Shown: positions 1-5,577 of the stretch, piece after piece
Numbering within the stretch: position 1 is the stretch's first letter
How the letters are laid out: the number at the start of each line of letters is the position of its first letter
NCBI GenBank assembly: GCA_027031185.1
Contig: JALVEF010000536.1
Coordinates: 1 to 6,470 of the forward strand
From: Saprospiraceae bacterium
GTDB lineage: Bacteria; Bacteroidota; Bacteroidia; Chitinophagales; Saprospiraceae
DNA: 6,470 bases
Direction of reading: 5' to 3'
Notes under the pieces: model-generated
The model's input: only the letters and a program-made list of their open reading frames with translations
Databases searched by the model: none
Told to the model about the DNA's origin: nothing
Translations under genes and position numbers: made by a program

Positions 1-541
1 CGCCGATTTGTGTCTCCGGATGGGCCGGGAAAGAGGAGATGCTGCCGGGCAGGATGATGTTTTTGTACATGAAGATAGCGGCATCGGGGCGCTGCTGATA
101 AAAGAGTACGACACTATCCCACCCGCCCTGGATATGGCAGGTTTCCAGGTTGGCCTCCGTGACGGGGATGAATTTACTTTTGTCGTTTGTGGTTCCGGAA
201 GATTTGGCAAACCACTTGGTGATACCGGGCCATAGTACGTCGGGCGTGCCCATCATCATTTGATGGATGAAAGGTTGCAGGTCTTCATAGACCTGCAGGG
301 GTACGCGACGTATGTAGTCGGCTCGCGACCGTATCCCGGAATAGTCAAACCGGCGCCCCCATTCGGTTCGGGCGGCGGTTTGGAGCATACTTTCCAGCAG
401 TTCGTCCTGGGTTTTGACGGGATGCTGCATAAAGCGCTCGATGCGCTTGAAGCGATAGCTCAGGTACGAGCGCAGCACCGTGTTGAGCAAGCGCTTGGAC
501 AGATGCGGCCTGGCGGTATCAGCATGTAATTTAGTAGGCAA
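1..541 (-). CDS. GH3 family acyl-adenylating protein, N-terminal part (truncated by the window edge)
   Basis: Translating the minus strand from 541 gives 180 open codons running off the left edge. The diagnostic stretch is WFAKSSGTTNDKSKFIPVT at about residues 110-128, in which SSGTTNDKSKF (114-124) is the ATP/AMP-binding P-loop of the GH3 branch of adenylate-forming enzymes. The preceding segment (IERFM, residues 34-38; TEWGRRFDY, 59-67; RVPLQVYEDLQPFI, 79-92; VLWPG, 102-106) also fits Bacteroidota GH3 proteins. GH3 proteins adenylate a carboxylic acid and, in plants, conjugate it to an amino acid; the bacterial substrates are generally unknown. The start is uncertain. No ATG occurs before residue 39. 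TTG at 541 is the most upstream candidate after an in-frame TAA at 551-553, while TTG at 490 would give an N-terminus closer to the usual family length. The rest of the protein lies outside the window. Family assignment is firm; substrate is unknown. Confidence 0.88.
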   Translation of the reverse strand, partial: MPTKLHADTARPHLSKRLLNTVLRSYLSYRFKRIERFMQHPVKTQDELLESMLQTAARTEWGRRFDYSGIRSRADYIRRVPLQVYEDLQPFIHQMMMGTPDVLWPGITKWFAKSSGTTNDKSKFIPVTEANLETCHIQGGWDSVVLFYQQRPDAAIFMYKNIILPGSISSFPAHPETQIG

Positions 542-556
542 AGCAGCGGTTTATGA

Positions 557-609
557 GTAACTATTCGGGTACTCCTGCTTTTGCGCAAAAACAGCGGGTA
601 CCCCAATAG
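557..609 (+). repeat. REP-like palindromic repeat, copy A
   Basis: GTAA (557-560) is followed directly by an imperfect palindrome at 561-609. The outer arms CTATTCGGGTAC (561-572) and GTACCCCAATAG (598-609) pair with one mismatch. The inner part, built around TTTTGCGCAAAA (579-590), continues the symmetry with about one bulge and a few mismatches. It starts 6 bp beyond the stop codon of the M43 protease gene and lies about 20 bp upstream of the proposed GH3 start. It shares sequence with copies B and C, but in the opposite orientation. It could act as a transcript-end hairpin for the protease gene, though there is no clear T-tract. Confidence 0.7.
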
Positions 610-615
610 ATGTGT

Positions 616-2124
616 TTATTGAATGATTACCAACTGGCGTATGACCACGGTCGCGTGGTCATACGCGGCCAAGACGTACAGGCCGGCGGGTAGATTCCCT
701 ACCGGCCATTGCCACCGGGCAGCGCCGGCCGGCAGGCGGGCGGACTTGACAATGCTACCGTCCATGCGGGTGCATATCAGCTGTAAGTCCCGCGTATGCG
801 TGCGTCCGGGTTCAATGGTGAGTGTGCCCCCCGATGCAACAATAGTGGGAAAAATGCGGCCCGTGCCGGGTGAGATGGGCAGTGTGGCCACAGCCGGGTC
901 GGCCTTGAACCGTCCCTTTTTGCTCACCGGGGCGCAAAACCGGTAAGTATTAAATGCCTGGACTTTCCAAAAATAGTTGTGTGGGGCATCCAGGCCGGTG
1001 AGTACAAAGCTGGTATCGGCAATGATGGTGTCCACGATGAGCTGTGACAGGGTCAGTTTTGGGGACACCATCAGGTGGTACAAGGCGGTATTGCCTGCAT
1101 TGCTCCAGACCAGTGTGGTATGGTTCGGGTCGGTCAGGGCATTGTATTCGGGTAGGATGAGCGTGGGTTTATCGGTTGAGATTTCCGGCAGTGGGCTTTG
1201 TCCGCCGACCAGATATTCCGGTCGTTCGTTGAGCACAAAAGTGCGCATGGTGGCGATTTGTTCGGGGGAGAATTTGCTCTGACAGTTGTCCGAAGAATAA
1301 GACATGTAAAACTCACCGTGGGACTTGAAAGTGGCACCGTTGGGATCTGTTTGGACTTCTTTGCTCAGGCCGTTGGCATCGCAAGGCCACCGGTAAGACA
1401 GGTAGTCCGGGGGAGTATCACAGAAGCCGTCGGCGGCGATGGCACAATTGGAGCCGTCCACCAATTCGACCCATGCGGTGTCTATGATCAGCGTATCGAG
1501 AATCAGGGTATCCTGGAAGTAGGTGTAGTCATACGTCACCTGGACGGGTGCTGTATCTCCGCTCATGTACTTCTTGCCTTCCCATCCCAGGAAGGGGTGG
1601 GGGAGACGAAAGGCGTGACCGGTTTCGTGGGTCAATGTGGTACTGCCATATCCACTACAGGCGTGGGCCACGGCGATACTTGCGTAAGGCAGGTTGTAGC
1701 CGCAATTGCCCGCCGGGTCCTGGACGAAATAGATATTGAGTGTGCTATCTACGTCGTTGGCAAACATCATTTCGGCGCCATCCAATACCGATCCGTGGTT
1801 GTAGTACGCGGTGTTGGGTAAGTAGCGGATGGGTAGTTTGAGATAAAACTGCATATTGGCCTGAGCGAAGTCCTCATTGAGCCGGCACAAGGTACCCAAC
1901 AATAGCTCAAAGGGATAATAGCCGATTCCTTCGTCGTTAGCTGTCAAATGGATGGTCAGCGGGACGTACAGAGTTGTGTCCGCCCGGGGCGTGATGTAGT
2001 TTGCCTTGGCTTGCTGATAGTGGCGCAGCCAGGGTGTCCATCCTCCGGCCGGAGTGCCGCAGGGTGCCTGACCGGTGACCATGCCGGCCCATAATAATGC
2101 GATGACTGTCAGTACCTCTTTCAT
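616..2124 (-). CDS. Secreted M43 (pappalysin-like) zinc metalloprotease with T9SS C-terminal domain
   Basis: This is a 502-residue protein with a short hydrophobic signal peptide (about residues 1-20, cleavage probably near VTGQA). The zinc motif HETGHAFRLPH is at 166-176, with H166, H170 and H176 as ligands and E167 as the general base. It is followed by ADGFCDTPPDY (231-241) and a Met-turn region YMSYSSDNC (273-281, M274) leading into KFSPEQIATMR. This order is typical of M43 metzincin-like proteases. Residues about 318-407 look like a fibronectin-III-type beta domain. Residues about 416-502, ending NLPAGLYVLAAYDHATVVIRQ near the terminus, look like a type A T9SS sorting domain, so export by SecYEG then the type IX system with cell-surface attachment or release is likely. 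One oddity is Arg173, at the position where HExxHxxGxxH normally has Gly. The natural substrate is unknown. The start ATG is supported by the signal peptide placed at the very N-terminus. No good promoter box was found upstream. Confidence 0.88.
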   Translation of the reverse strand: MKEVLTVIALLWAGMVTGQAPCGTPAGGWTPWLRHYQQAKANYITPRADTTLYVPLTIHLTANDEGIGYYPFELLLGTLCRLNEDFAQANMQFYLKLPIRYLPNTAYYNHGSVLDGAEMMFANDVDSTLNIYFVQDPAGNCGYNLPYASIAVAHACSGYGSTTLTHETGHAFRLPHPFLGWEGKKYMSGDTAPVQVTYDYTYFQDTLILDTLIIDTAWVELVDGSNCAIAADGFCDTPPDYLSYRWPCDANGLSKEVQTDPNGATFKSHGEFYMSYSSDNCQSKFSPEQIATMRTFVLNERPEYLVGGQSPLPEISTDKPTLILPEYNALTDPNHTTLVWSNAGNTALYHLMVSPKLTLSQLIVDTIIADTSFVLTGLDAPHNYFWKVQAFNTYRFCAPVSKKGRFKADPAVATLPISPGTGRIFPTIVASGGTLTIEPGRTHTRDLQLICTRMDGSIVKSARLPAGAARWQWPVGNLPAGLYVLAAYDHATVVIRQLVIIQ

Positions 2125-2141
2125 AACCTGATTTTTGGCAT

Positions 2142-2195
2142 CTGTTTAGGTCCCCCTTGCTTTTGCACTAATAACAGGAGCACCTAAACAGTTAC
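2142..2195 (-). repeat. REP-like palindromic repeat, copy B
   Basis: Read on the minus strand, GTAA (2195-2192) is followed by a palindrome with perfect 10-bp outer arms: CTGTTTAGGT (plus 2142-2151) and ACCTAAACAG (plus 2182-2191). The interior is less regular. The copy lies 17 bp upstream of the M43 protease start, so it probably lies in or near that gene's leader. The sequence between the palindrome and the protease ATG (2122-2141) also resembles the flank of copy C (5435-5453). Confidence 0.7.
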
Positions 2196-2336
2196 GATTT
2201 TTGCTACCAGATTTCATGCTGTCCGGTTTCCGACTCACAAGATACACATTTATTCGCGTTTCACCTCTTTGGGAACTAAGACAAATGGTAAATAAAATTA
2301 CTCATTCATAATTTTCCTGTCAATGTATATTCGTAT

Positions 2337-2357
2337 AAAAAAGCCCACAGAAAGGCT
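2337..2357 (-). terminator. Terminator-like hairpin with T-tract, minus strand
   Basis: On the minus strand AGCC (2357-2354) and GGCT (2345-2342) can pair across an 8-nt loop and are followed by TTTTTT (2342-2337). The stem can be extended upstream with G-T wobble and A-T pairs against the T-tract. The shape is that of a weak intrinsic terminator. No annotated gene ends here: the next minus-strand gene (the protease) starts 210 bp further on, so it would end a non-coding transcript or attenuate a long leader. Confidence 0.4.
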
Positions 2358-2434
2358 CCTTAAACAGTCCTTTTTGAACATAACTCACTGAAAATCAGCT
2401 GAACTTGCGGGCGGTGTAGCAGTTAGAAGGAATA

Positions 2435-2458
2435 TTTTGCCGGCGCCCGCCGGCAAAA
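2435..2458. repeat. Perfect 11-bp GC-rich palindrome
   Basis: TTTTGCCGGCG (2435-2445) and CGCCGGCAAAA (2448-2458) are exact reverse complements separated by CC. Because the flanks are A/T runs on both sides, the structure looks like a bidirectional terminator. No gene ends beside it, so it may equally be a dispersed repeat or part of the possible small RNA. Confidence 0.55.
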
Positions 2459-2477
2459 GGCTAATCGGTGCTTCCTG

Positions 2478-2494
2478 GCAACTGTTTAGATCCC
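2478..2494 (+). repeat. Possible fragment of the REP-like repeat
   Basis: GGCAACTGTTTAGATCC matches the tip of the REP-like family (GTAACTGTTTAGGT) apart from single-base differences, but no matching second arm follows. A related tip in the opposite orientation lies at 2361-2368. The match is short and could be chance. Confidence 0.3.
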
Positions 2495-2563
2495 AAATCT
2501 CAAATCTATAAGGTTTTGGAAAGCTTATAGGTTTTGTCGTTCGTTAATATGGGCAGCAGTTTC

Positions 2564-2626
2564 GCTCCTATGGAGCTTGATTTGTGTGTTGGACTATTGG
2601 CTACAAAGGTTGCGTCCCTACGGGAC
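2564..2626 (+). repeat. Pair of small hairpins exactly 50 bp apart
   Basis: GCTCCTATGGAGC (2564-2576) and GTCCCTACGGGAC (2614-2626) each have a perfect 5-bp stem and a 3-nt loop (TAT or TAC), and their starts are 50 bp apart. The preceding bases are also alike (CAGTTTC and AGGTTGC). From memory, hairpin pairs of this CTCC-TA-GGAG / TCCC-TA-GGGA type recur between genes in many Bacteroidota genomes. That is recollection rather than a search. Confidence 0.5.
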
Positions 2627-2728
2627 TACGGTGCTATTGCGCGGGATTCCTTCTAAAATCTCAAATCGGTGTTCCTTGTTCGATATTCTTACCGTCCCCA
2701 AAACAAGTCGCTTTGAGTAAAGGTGCCC

Positions 2729-2828
2729 ACTGTTGAGTCCACTCTAAAAAACGCCCGGCATTAAAGTAATTGGCAAAACCCAAGAGCACTTGTCAAATCG
2801 GCGTTTTTGGAGTAAGCTCAACAGTTAC
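2729..2828. repeat. Long imperfect inverted repeat upstream of ffh
   Basis: The left arm at 2729-2755 (begins ACTGTTGAG, ends AAAACGCC) and the right arm at 2800-2825 (begins GGCGTTTTT, ends CAACAGT) pair at about 22 of 26 positions with one indel, around a 44-bp spacer. Read on the minus strand, the right end starts GTAACTGTTGAG (2828-2817), close to the tip of the REP-like palindromes GTAACTGTTTAGG; the left end lacks GTAA. It may be a longer relative of the same family, a small non-autonomous element, or a regulatory structure ahead of ffh. Confidence 0.55.
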
Positions 2829-2967
2829 TTTTTTTCGGGCATACGGCTATTACTCAGCAGGAGACGTTTTGTCGTGGAAACAAGCAGAAAGCCGGAATGT
2901 TGATATACGCTGTGCCCATACGCCGATAACGGCATGGTACAAGCCATATCCATCACACAAAAAGGCG

Positions 2968-2975
2968 TAACTTTG
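2968..2975 (+). promoter_or_regulatory. Probable ffh promoter (-7 box)
   Basis: TAACTTTG matches the Bacteroidota primary sigma factor -7 consensus TAnnTTTG at every fixed position and lies 20 bp before the ffh ATG, leaving a leader of roughly 15 nt. No TTG-type -33 element is evident at the normal spacing. Confidence 0.55.
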
Positions 2976-2995
2976 CCGCCCAAATCATAAGCACT

Positions 2996-4327
2996 ATGTT
3001 TGACAGCTTACAATCCAGAATGGACAAAGCCTTTAAGGTACTGAGCGGGACCCATCGCATTACCGAGATCAATGTCGCCCAGTCTATCAAAGAAATCCGG
3101 CGCGCCCTGGTAGCTGCCGATGTCAATTACAAGATCGCCAAGGAATTTACCGAAAAGGTCAAGCAAAAGGCTCTCGGCACCGAAAATGTCCTCAAGTCTG
3201 TCAAGCCTAGCCAACTTATGGTCAAAATCGTGCAGGACGAACTGACCGAGCTGATGGGCGGCCAAAGTGTCGGTATTAATATCAAGGCCGACCCGGGAAT
3301 TGTCCTGATTGCCGGTCTCCAGGGTTCCGGTAAGACCACCTTCTCCGGCAAACTGGCCAACTACCTGAAAAACAAGAAAAACAAAAAGCCGCTTCTCGTC
3401 GCCTGCGACGTCTATCGTCCCGCCGCCATTGACCAACTCACTACCATATCCGAACAAATCGGCGTCCCCATTTATAAGGAGCCGGGCAACGAAAACCCCG
3501 TCCAAATCGCCCAAAATGCCATTGCCTATGCCAAGGAAAACGGGCGCGACGTCGTCATCGTGGATACCGCCGGACGCCTCGCCATTGATGAGATGATGAT
3601 GGACGAGATCGAATCGCTCAAAAAGGCCATCCATCCCACAGAGACGCTTTTTGTCGTGGATTCCATGACCGGTCAGGACGCGGTCAATACCGCCAAAGCT
3701 TTCAACGAGCGCATTAACTATGATGGTGTCGTACTCACCAAGCTGGATGGCGACACCCGCGGTGGTGCGGCCTTGTCCATCAAGTACACGGTGGGTAAGC
3801 CCATCAAATTTGTCTCCACCGGTGAGAAGCTCGACACCATTGACGTGTTCCACCCGGATCGCATGGCCCAGCGCATCCTCGGGATGGGTGACATCGTCTC
3901 CTTCGTCGAGCGCGCCCAGGAGCAGTTTGACGAGGAAGAAGCCAAACGCCTGGAAAAGAAGATTAAGCGCAACAAGCTCGACTTCAACGACTTCCTACGA
4001 CAAATCAAGCAAATCAAGCGCATGGGAGATATGCGCTCGCTGCTTTCCATGATCCCGGGAATGTCCAAGGCACTTAAAGACGTGGAGATTGACGACCGGG
4101 CATTGGAAAAGGTGGAGGCCATTATCTTTTCTATGACGCCGTATGAGCGGGAGCATCCTGAAGTGATGAACCTGAGCCGCAAAAAACGCATTGCCCGCGG
4201 ATGCGGACGATCTCTGGAAGACATCAACGCCTTTATCAAGCAGTTTGAGCAGATGCGCAAACTCATGCACATGATGTCCAAGGGCAAAATGCCCAAGGGC
4301 ATCTTCGGCCCGGACGCCAACCTGTAA
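2996..4327 (+). CDS. ffh: Signal recognition particle protein Ffh (SRP54 GTPase)
   Basis: This 443-residue protein is the GTPase of the signal recognition particle. It binds SRP RNA and signal sequences of nascent membrane or exported proteins and delivers ribosomes to the receptor FtsY. The N domain (about 1-95) has the ALVAADV segment (38-44). The G domain carries the P-loop GLQGSGKTT (107-115), DVYRPAAIDQL (138-148), DTAGR (190-194), TKLDGDTRGG (248-257) and the STGEKLD region (274-280). The M domain (about 325-443) contains the MGDM/MIPGM finger-loop region (343-356) and the RNA-binding motif RKKRIARGCGRS (395-406). That motif has Cys403 where many bacterial Ffh proteins have Ser. Length is typical. 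The ATG follows a TAnnTTTG box closely, and no strong Shine-Dalgarno is seen, as is common in Bacteroidota. The gene stands alone. Its last codons lie inside a long inverted repeat. Confidence 0.97.
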   Translation: MFDSLQSRMDKAFKVLSGTHRITEINVAQSIKEIRRALVAADVNYKIAKEFTEKVKQKALGTENVLKSVKPSQLMVKIVQDELTELMGGQSVGINIKADPGIVLIAGLQGSGKTTFSGKLANYLKNKKNKKPLLVACDVYRPAAIDQLTTISEQIGVPIYKEPGNENPVQIAQNAIAYAKENGRDVVIVDTAGRLAIDEMMMDEIESLKKAIHPTETLFVVDSMTGQDAVNTAKAFNERINYDGVVLTKLDGDTRGGAALSIKYTVGKPIKFVSTGEKLDTIDVFHPDRMAQRILGMGDIVSFVERAQEQFDEEEAKRLEKKIKRNKLDFNDFLRQIKQIKRMGDMRSLLSMIPGMSKALKDVEIDDRALEKVEAIIFSMTPYEREHPEVMNLSRKKRIARGCGRSLEDINAFIKQFEQMRKLMHMMSKGKMPKGIFGPDANL

Positions 4328-4356
4328 GCGCGGGCGCGCCTTACAGGTTGGCGTCC
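4312..4356. terminator. Strong 17-bp inverted repeat between convergent genes, likely bidirectional terminator
   Basis: GGACGCCAACCTGTAAG (4312-4328) and CTTACAGGTTGGCGTCC (4340-4356) are exact reverse complements around an 11-nt GC-rich centre that can pair further. The left arm includes the last five codons (D-A-N-L-stop) of ffh. The right arm begins 12 bp after the stop and ends 17 bp before the convergent lipoprotein gene's stop. No T-tract follows on either strand, so it differs from a classical intrinsic terminator, but its position favours ending both transcripts or protecting their 3' ends. Confidence 0.6.
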
Positions 4357-4373
4357 ACATGGGATCCCCGCCT

Positions 4374-5381
4374 CTATTGGATGAATCCCAGCGGCTGCGT
4401 AATGTCCCCGTTTTTGAGCAAGTCCAGGGCGGGGGCGCTCAGCTGGATATTGCTCACCGAGTCCATGGCTGTCGAGGTGAATATGCCCACGCCGTTTTCG
4501 ATGTTAGAATAGGTAAACTGGACTTCCGAACCGGTGATGCCGAAGTTGGCCCGCTCGATGTCGGTGTATTCCTTCAATTCCTTCCCGCCCGCTGTCAACA
4601 TCAGGTCTATGGATAGAAACTTGCGCTTGATGAGCGGGTCTGCCGTGAGATTGTCCCGCAGCCACCGGTAAAACTCGATGCCCTCAAAACTGACCCGCTT
4701 GATATTGCCTTGCGCAGCCTCCGGCTGCGCACCCTTCAACACCTTCCAACGGATCGTATGAGGCGTAAAGACATTGGGCTGGTCGGCACTGTTTTCCTCG
4801 TAGTGGAAAAACAAGTCCAGGTCATACAATACCCCGTTTCCACCGTCATGGTAGGCTACTTTGTATGGCGCGTTGTACGATAGCCCCATCTTCGGCGGAT
4901 CGGTCGAAAAGATGATCTCCGGTGCGCCGACGACGGTGGTTTGGCTCTTGCTGACGGGAAAGTCCGGCCCCTTGTCAATGACAAGCTCGTATTCCTCGCC
5001 CGCCACCAGTGGCAGGTCCGCCGTGCGGATTTTATAGACGTAGTTGGGGCTTTGCGCCCAGATGCCCGTGTCGCGCACGTAGCCTTCCGCGTTGGCATCC
5101 ACGCGCGTTAGCTCATAAGTGCTGCCATCGGACAGTCGCACCAGCCGGACGCTGGCATTGGCATAGTAGATGGAGTCCGGATTTTTGGTAAAGCTCAATG
5201 CGCTCTGTTTGTCGTCAAGGAAAGCTCGCTCGATGCGAATGTATTGGGCGGTGTCGGATATAGACAGCTTGCCGTACACGACCGACACATCCTTCCAGTC
5301 GGCGGCCAGGTCCAGTTCATTGTCACAAGCTGTCATCGCCAGCAGGGCGAGGAAGAGTGCGGCAGGCAGGAGTTTTTTCAT
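4374..5381 (-). CDS. Predicted surface lipoprotein, DUF4249-like
   Basis: This 335-residue protein begins MKKLLPAALFLALLAMTAC, a lipoprotein signal peptide with the lipidated cysteine at 19. The residues after Cys are acidic (DNELD), which resembles Bacteroidota lipoprotein export signals for surface display; that is an inference. The mature part is rich in predicted beta strands (for example SVVYGKLSISDTAQYIRIERAF, about 33-54, and NASVRLVRLSDGSTYEL, 75-91) and ends with YSNIENGVGIFTS (291-303). This layout recalls DUF4249-type lipoproteins, which often sit near TonB-dependent receptors, but none is visible here. The function is unknown. The frame stays open upstream to an ATG at 5495, but the signal peptide places the start at 5381. 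A -7 box TACTTTTG lies 22 bp upstream. The gene converges with ffh and diverges from panB. Confidence 0.8.
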   Translation of the reverse strand: MKKLLPAALFLALLAMTACDNELDLAADWKDVSVVYGKLSISDTAQYIRIERAFLDDKQSALSFTKNPDSIYYANASVRLVRLSDGSTYELTRVDANAEGYVRDTGIWAQSPNYVYKIRTADLPLVAGEEYELVIDKGPDFPVSKSQTTVVGAPEIIFSTDPPKMGLSYNAPYKVAYHDGGNGVLYDLDLFFHYEENSADQPNVFTPHTIRWKVLKGAQPEAAQGNIKRVSFEGIEFYRWLRDNLTADPLIKRKFLSIDLMLTAGGKELKEYTDIERANFGITGSEVQFTYSNIENGVGIFTSTAMDSVSNIQLSAPALDLLKNGDITQPLGFIQ

Positions 5382-5403
5382 TTTGAGTTTACTTTGGCTG
5401 CGC

Positions 5404-5411
5404 CAAAAGTA
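5404..5411 (-). promoter_or_regulatory. Probable lipoprotein gene promoter (-7 box) inside a small palindrome
   Basis: On the minus strand TACTTTTG (5411-5404) matches TAnnTTTG fully, 22 bp before the lipoprotein ATG, the same arrangement as for ffh. The box forms one arm of a palindrome, TACTTTGGC (5390-5398) and GCCAAAAGTA (5402-5411, one extra A). A second hairpin, GCCGC/GCGGC (5421-5425 and 5431-5435), sits just upstream. No clear -33 element is visible. Confidence 0.45.
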
Positions 5412-5453
5412 AGTGTTTTTGCCGCGTGGTGCGGCATAGTTTGATTTTTGTGC

Positions 5454-5507
5454 TCGTTTAGGTACCCGCTGTTTTTGTGCAATAAACAGGAACACCCAAA
5501 CAGTAAC
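5454..5507 (-). repeat. REP-like palindromic repeat, copy C
   Basis: On the minus strand GTTA (5507-5504) is followed by an imperfect palindrome: outer arms CTGTTTGGGT (5503-5494) and AGGTACC-side bases (5454-5466), and inner arms CTGTTT/AAACAG (5469-5474 and 5484-5489). Minus-strand bases CAAAAACAGCGGGTACC match copy A exactly. The copy sits in the divergent space between the lipoprotein gene and panB, about 70 bp from each. Confidence 0.7.
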
Positions 5508-5577
5508 GGATTTTTTGGTGTCCGGCTTCTATGTTTTTCAAAAAATGGCTTTATTGCGCGTTGAAAAAGGGAAAGCC

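Larger units (their letters stand above)
2337..2494 (-). ncRNA. Possible small RNA or attenuated leader
   Basis: A minus-strand TAGATTTG (2508-2501) matches the Bacteroidota -7 box TAnnTTTG, although no TTG-type -33 element is evident at the usual distance. A transcript starting near 2494 would end at the T-tract hairpin near 2337, giving about 158 nt. It would contain an 11-bp hairpin (2458-2435), and near its ends TAAACAGT (2488-2481) and ACTGTTTA (2368-2361) are perfectly complementary. I do not recognise it as SRP RNA, 6S RNA or tmRNA. The complementary ends may simply be two copies of a repeat tip, so this remains speculative. Confidence 0.2.
2196..2967. other. Gene-poor, repeat-rich intergenic stretch
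   Basis: I find no convincing protein gene here. The longest open frame, from TTG 2770 to 2970, has no recognisable motif, overlaps an inverted repeat and runs into the ffh promoter. The stretch holds a terminator-like hairpin (2337-2357), an 11-bp perfect GC-rich hairpin (2435-2458), short fragments resembling the REP-like tip (2361-2368, 2478-2494) and a 12-bp direct repeat AAATCTCAAATC (2495-2506 and 2656-2667). It also holds an 11-bp inverted repeat TTAGAAGGAAT/ATTCCTTCTAA (2423-2433 and 2646-2656), two small hairpins 50 bp apart (2564-2626) and a long inverted repeat (2729-2828). It reads as accumulated dispersed repeats rather than a decayed gene. Confidence 0.6.

Noticed and set aside
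8..529. Two plus-strand open frames at the left edge
   Set aside because: The minus strand in this stretch encodes an unmistakable GH3 N-terminus, so these frames are shadows.
1198..1821. Plus-strand open frame of 207 codons opposite the M43 protease gene
   Set aside because: Antisense shadow of a gene with clear catalytic motifs; no recognisable domain.
2196..2967. SRP RNA, 6S RNA, tRNA or a CRISPR array near ffh
   Set aside because: No GGAAG...AGCAG SRP core, no cloverleaf, no regularly spaced identical direct repeats could be found by eye.
2770..2970. Plus-strand open frame of 66 codons starting with TTG
   Set aside because: No motif, no ribosome binding site, overlaps the right arm of the inverted repeat, and its end falls in the ffh promoter.
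3008..3853. Minus-strand open frame of 281 codons opposite ffh
   Set aside because: It is an antisense shadow of ffh; the composition follows from the GC-biased codon use of ffh and it has no family resemblance.
4382..5495. Longer lipoprotein gene starting at ATG 5495
   Set aside because: The extra 38 residues are basic and low in hydrophobicity, come from the palindromic repeat and would bury the lipoprotein signal peptide internally.
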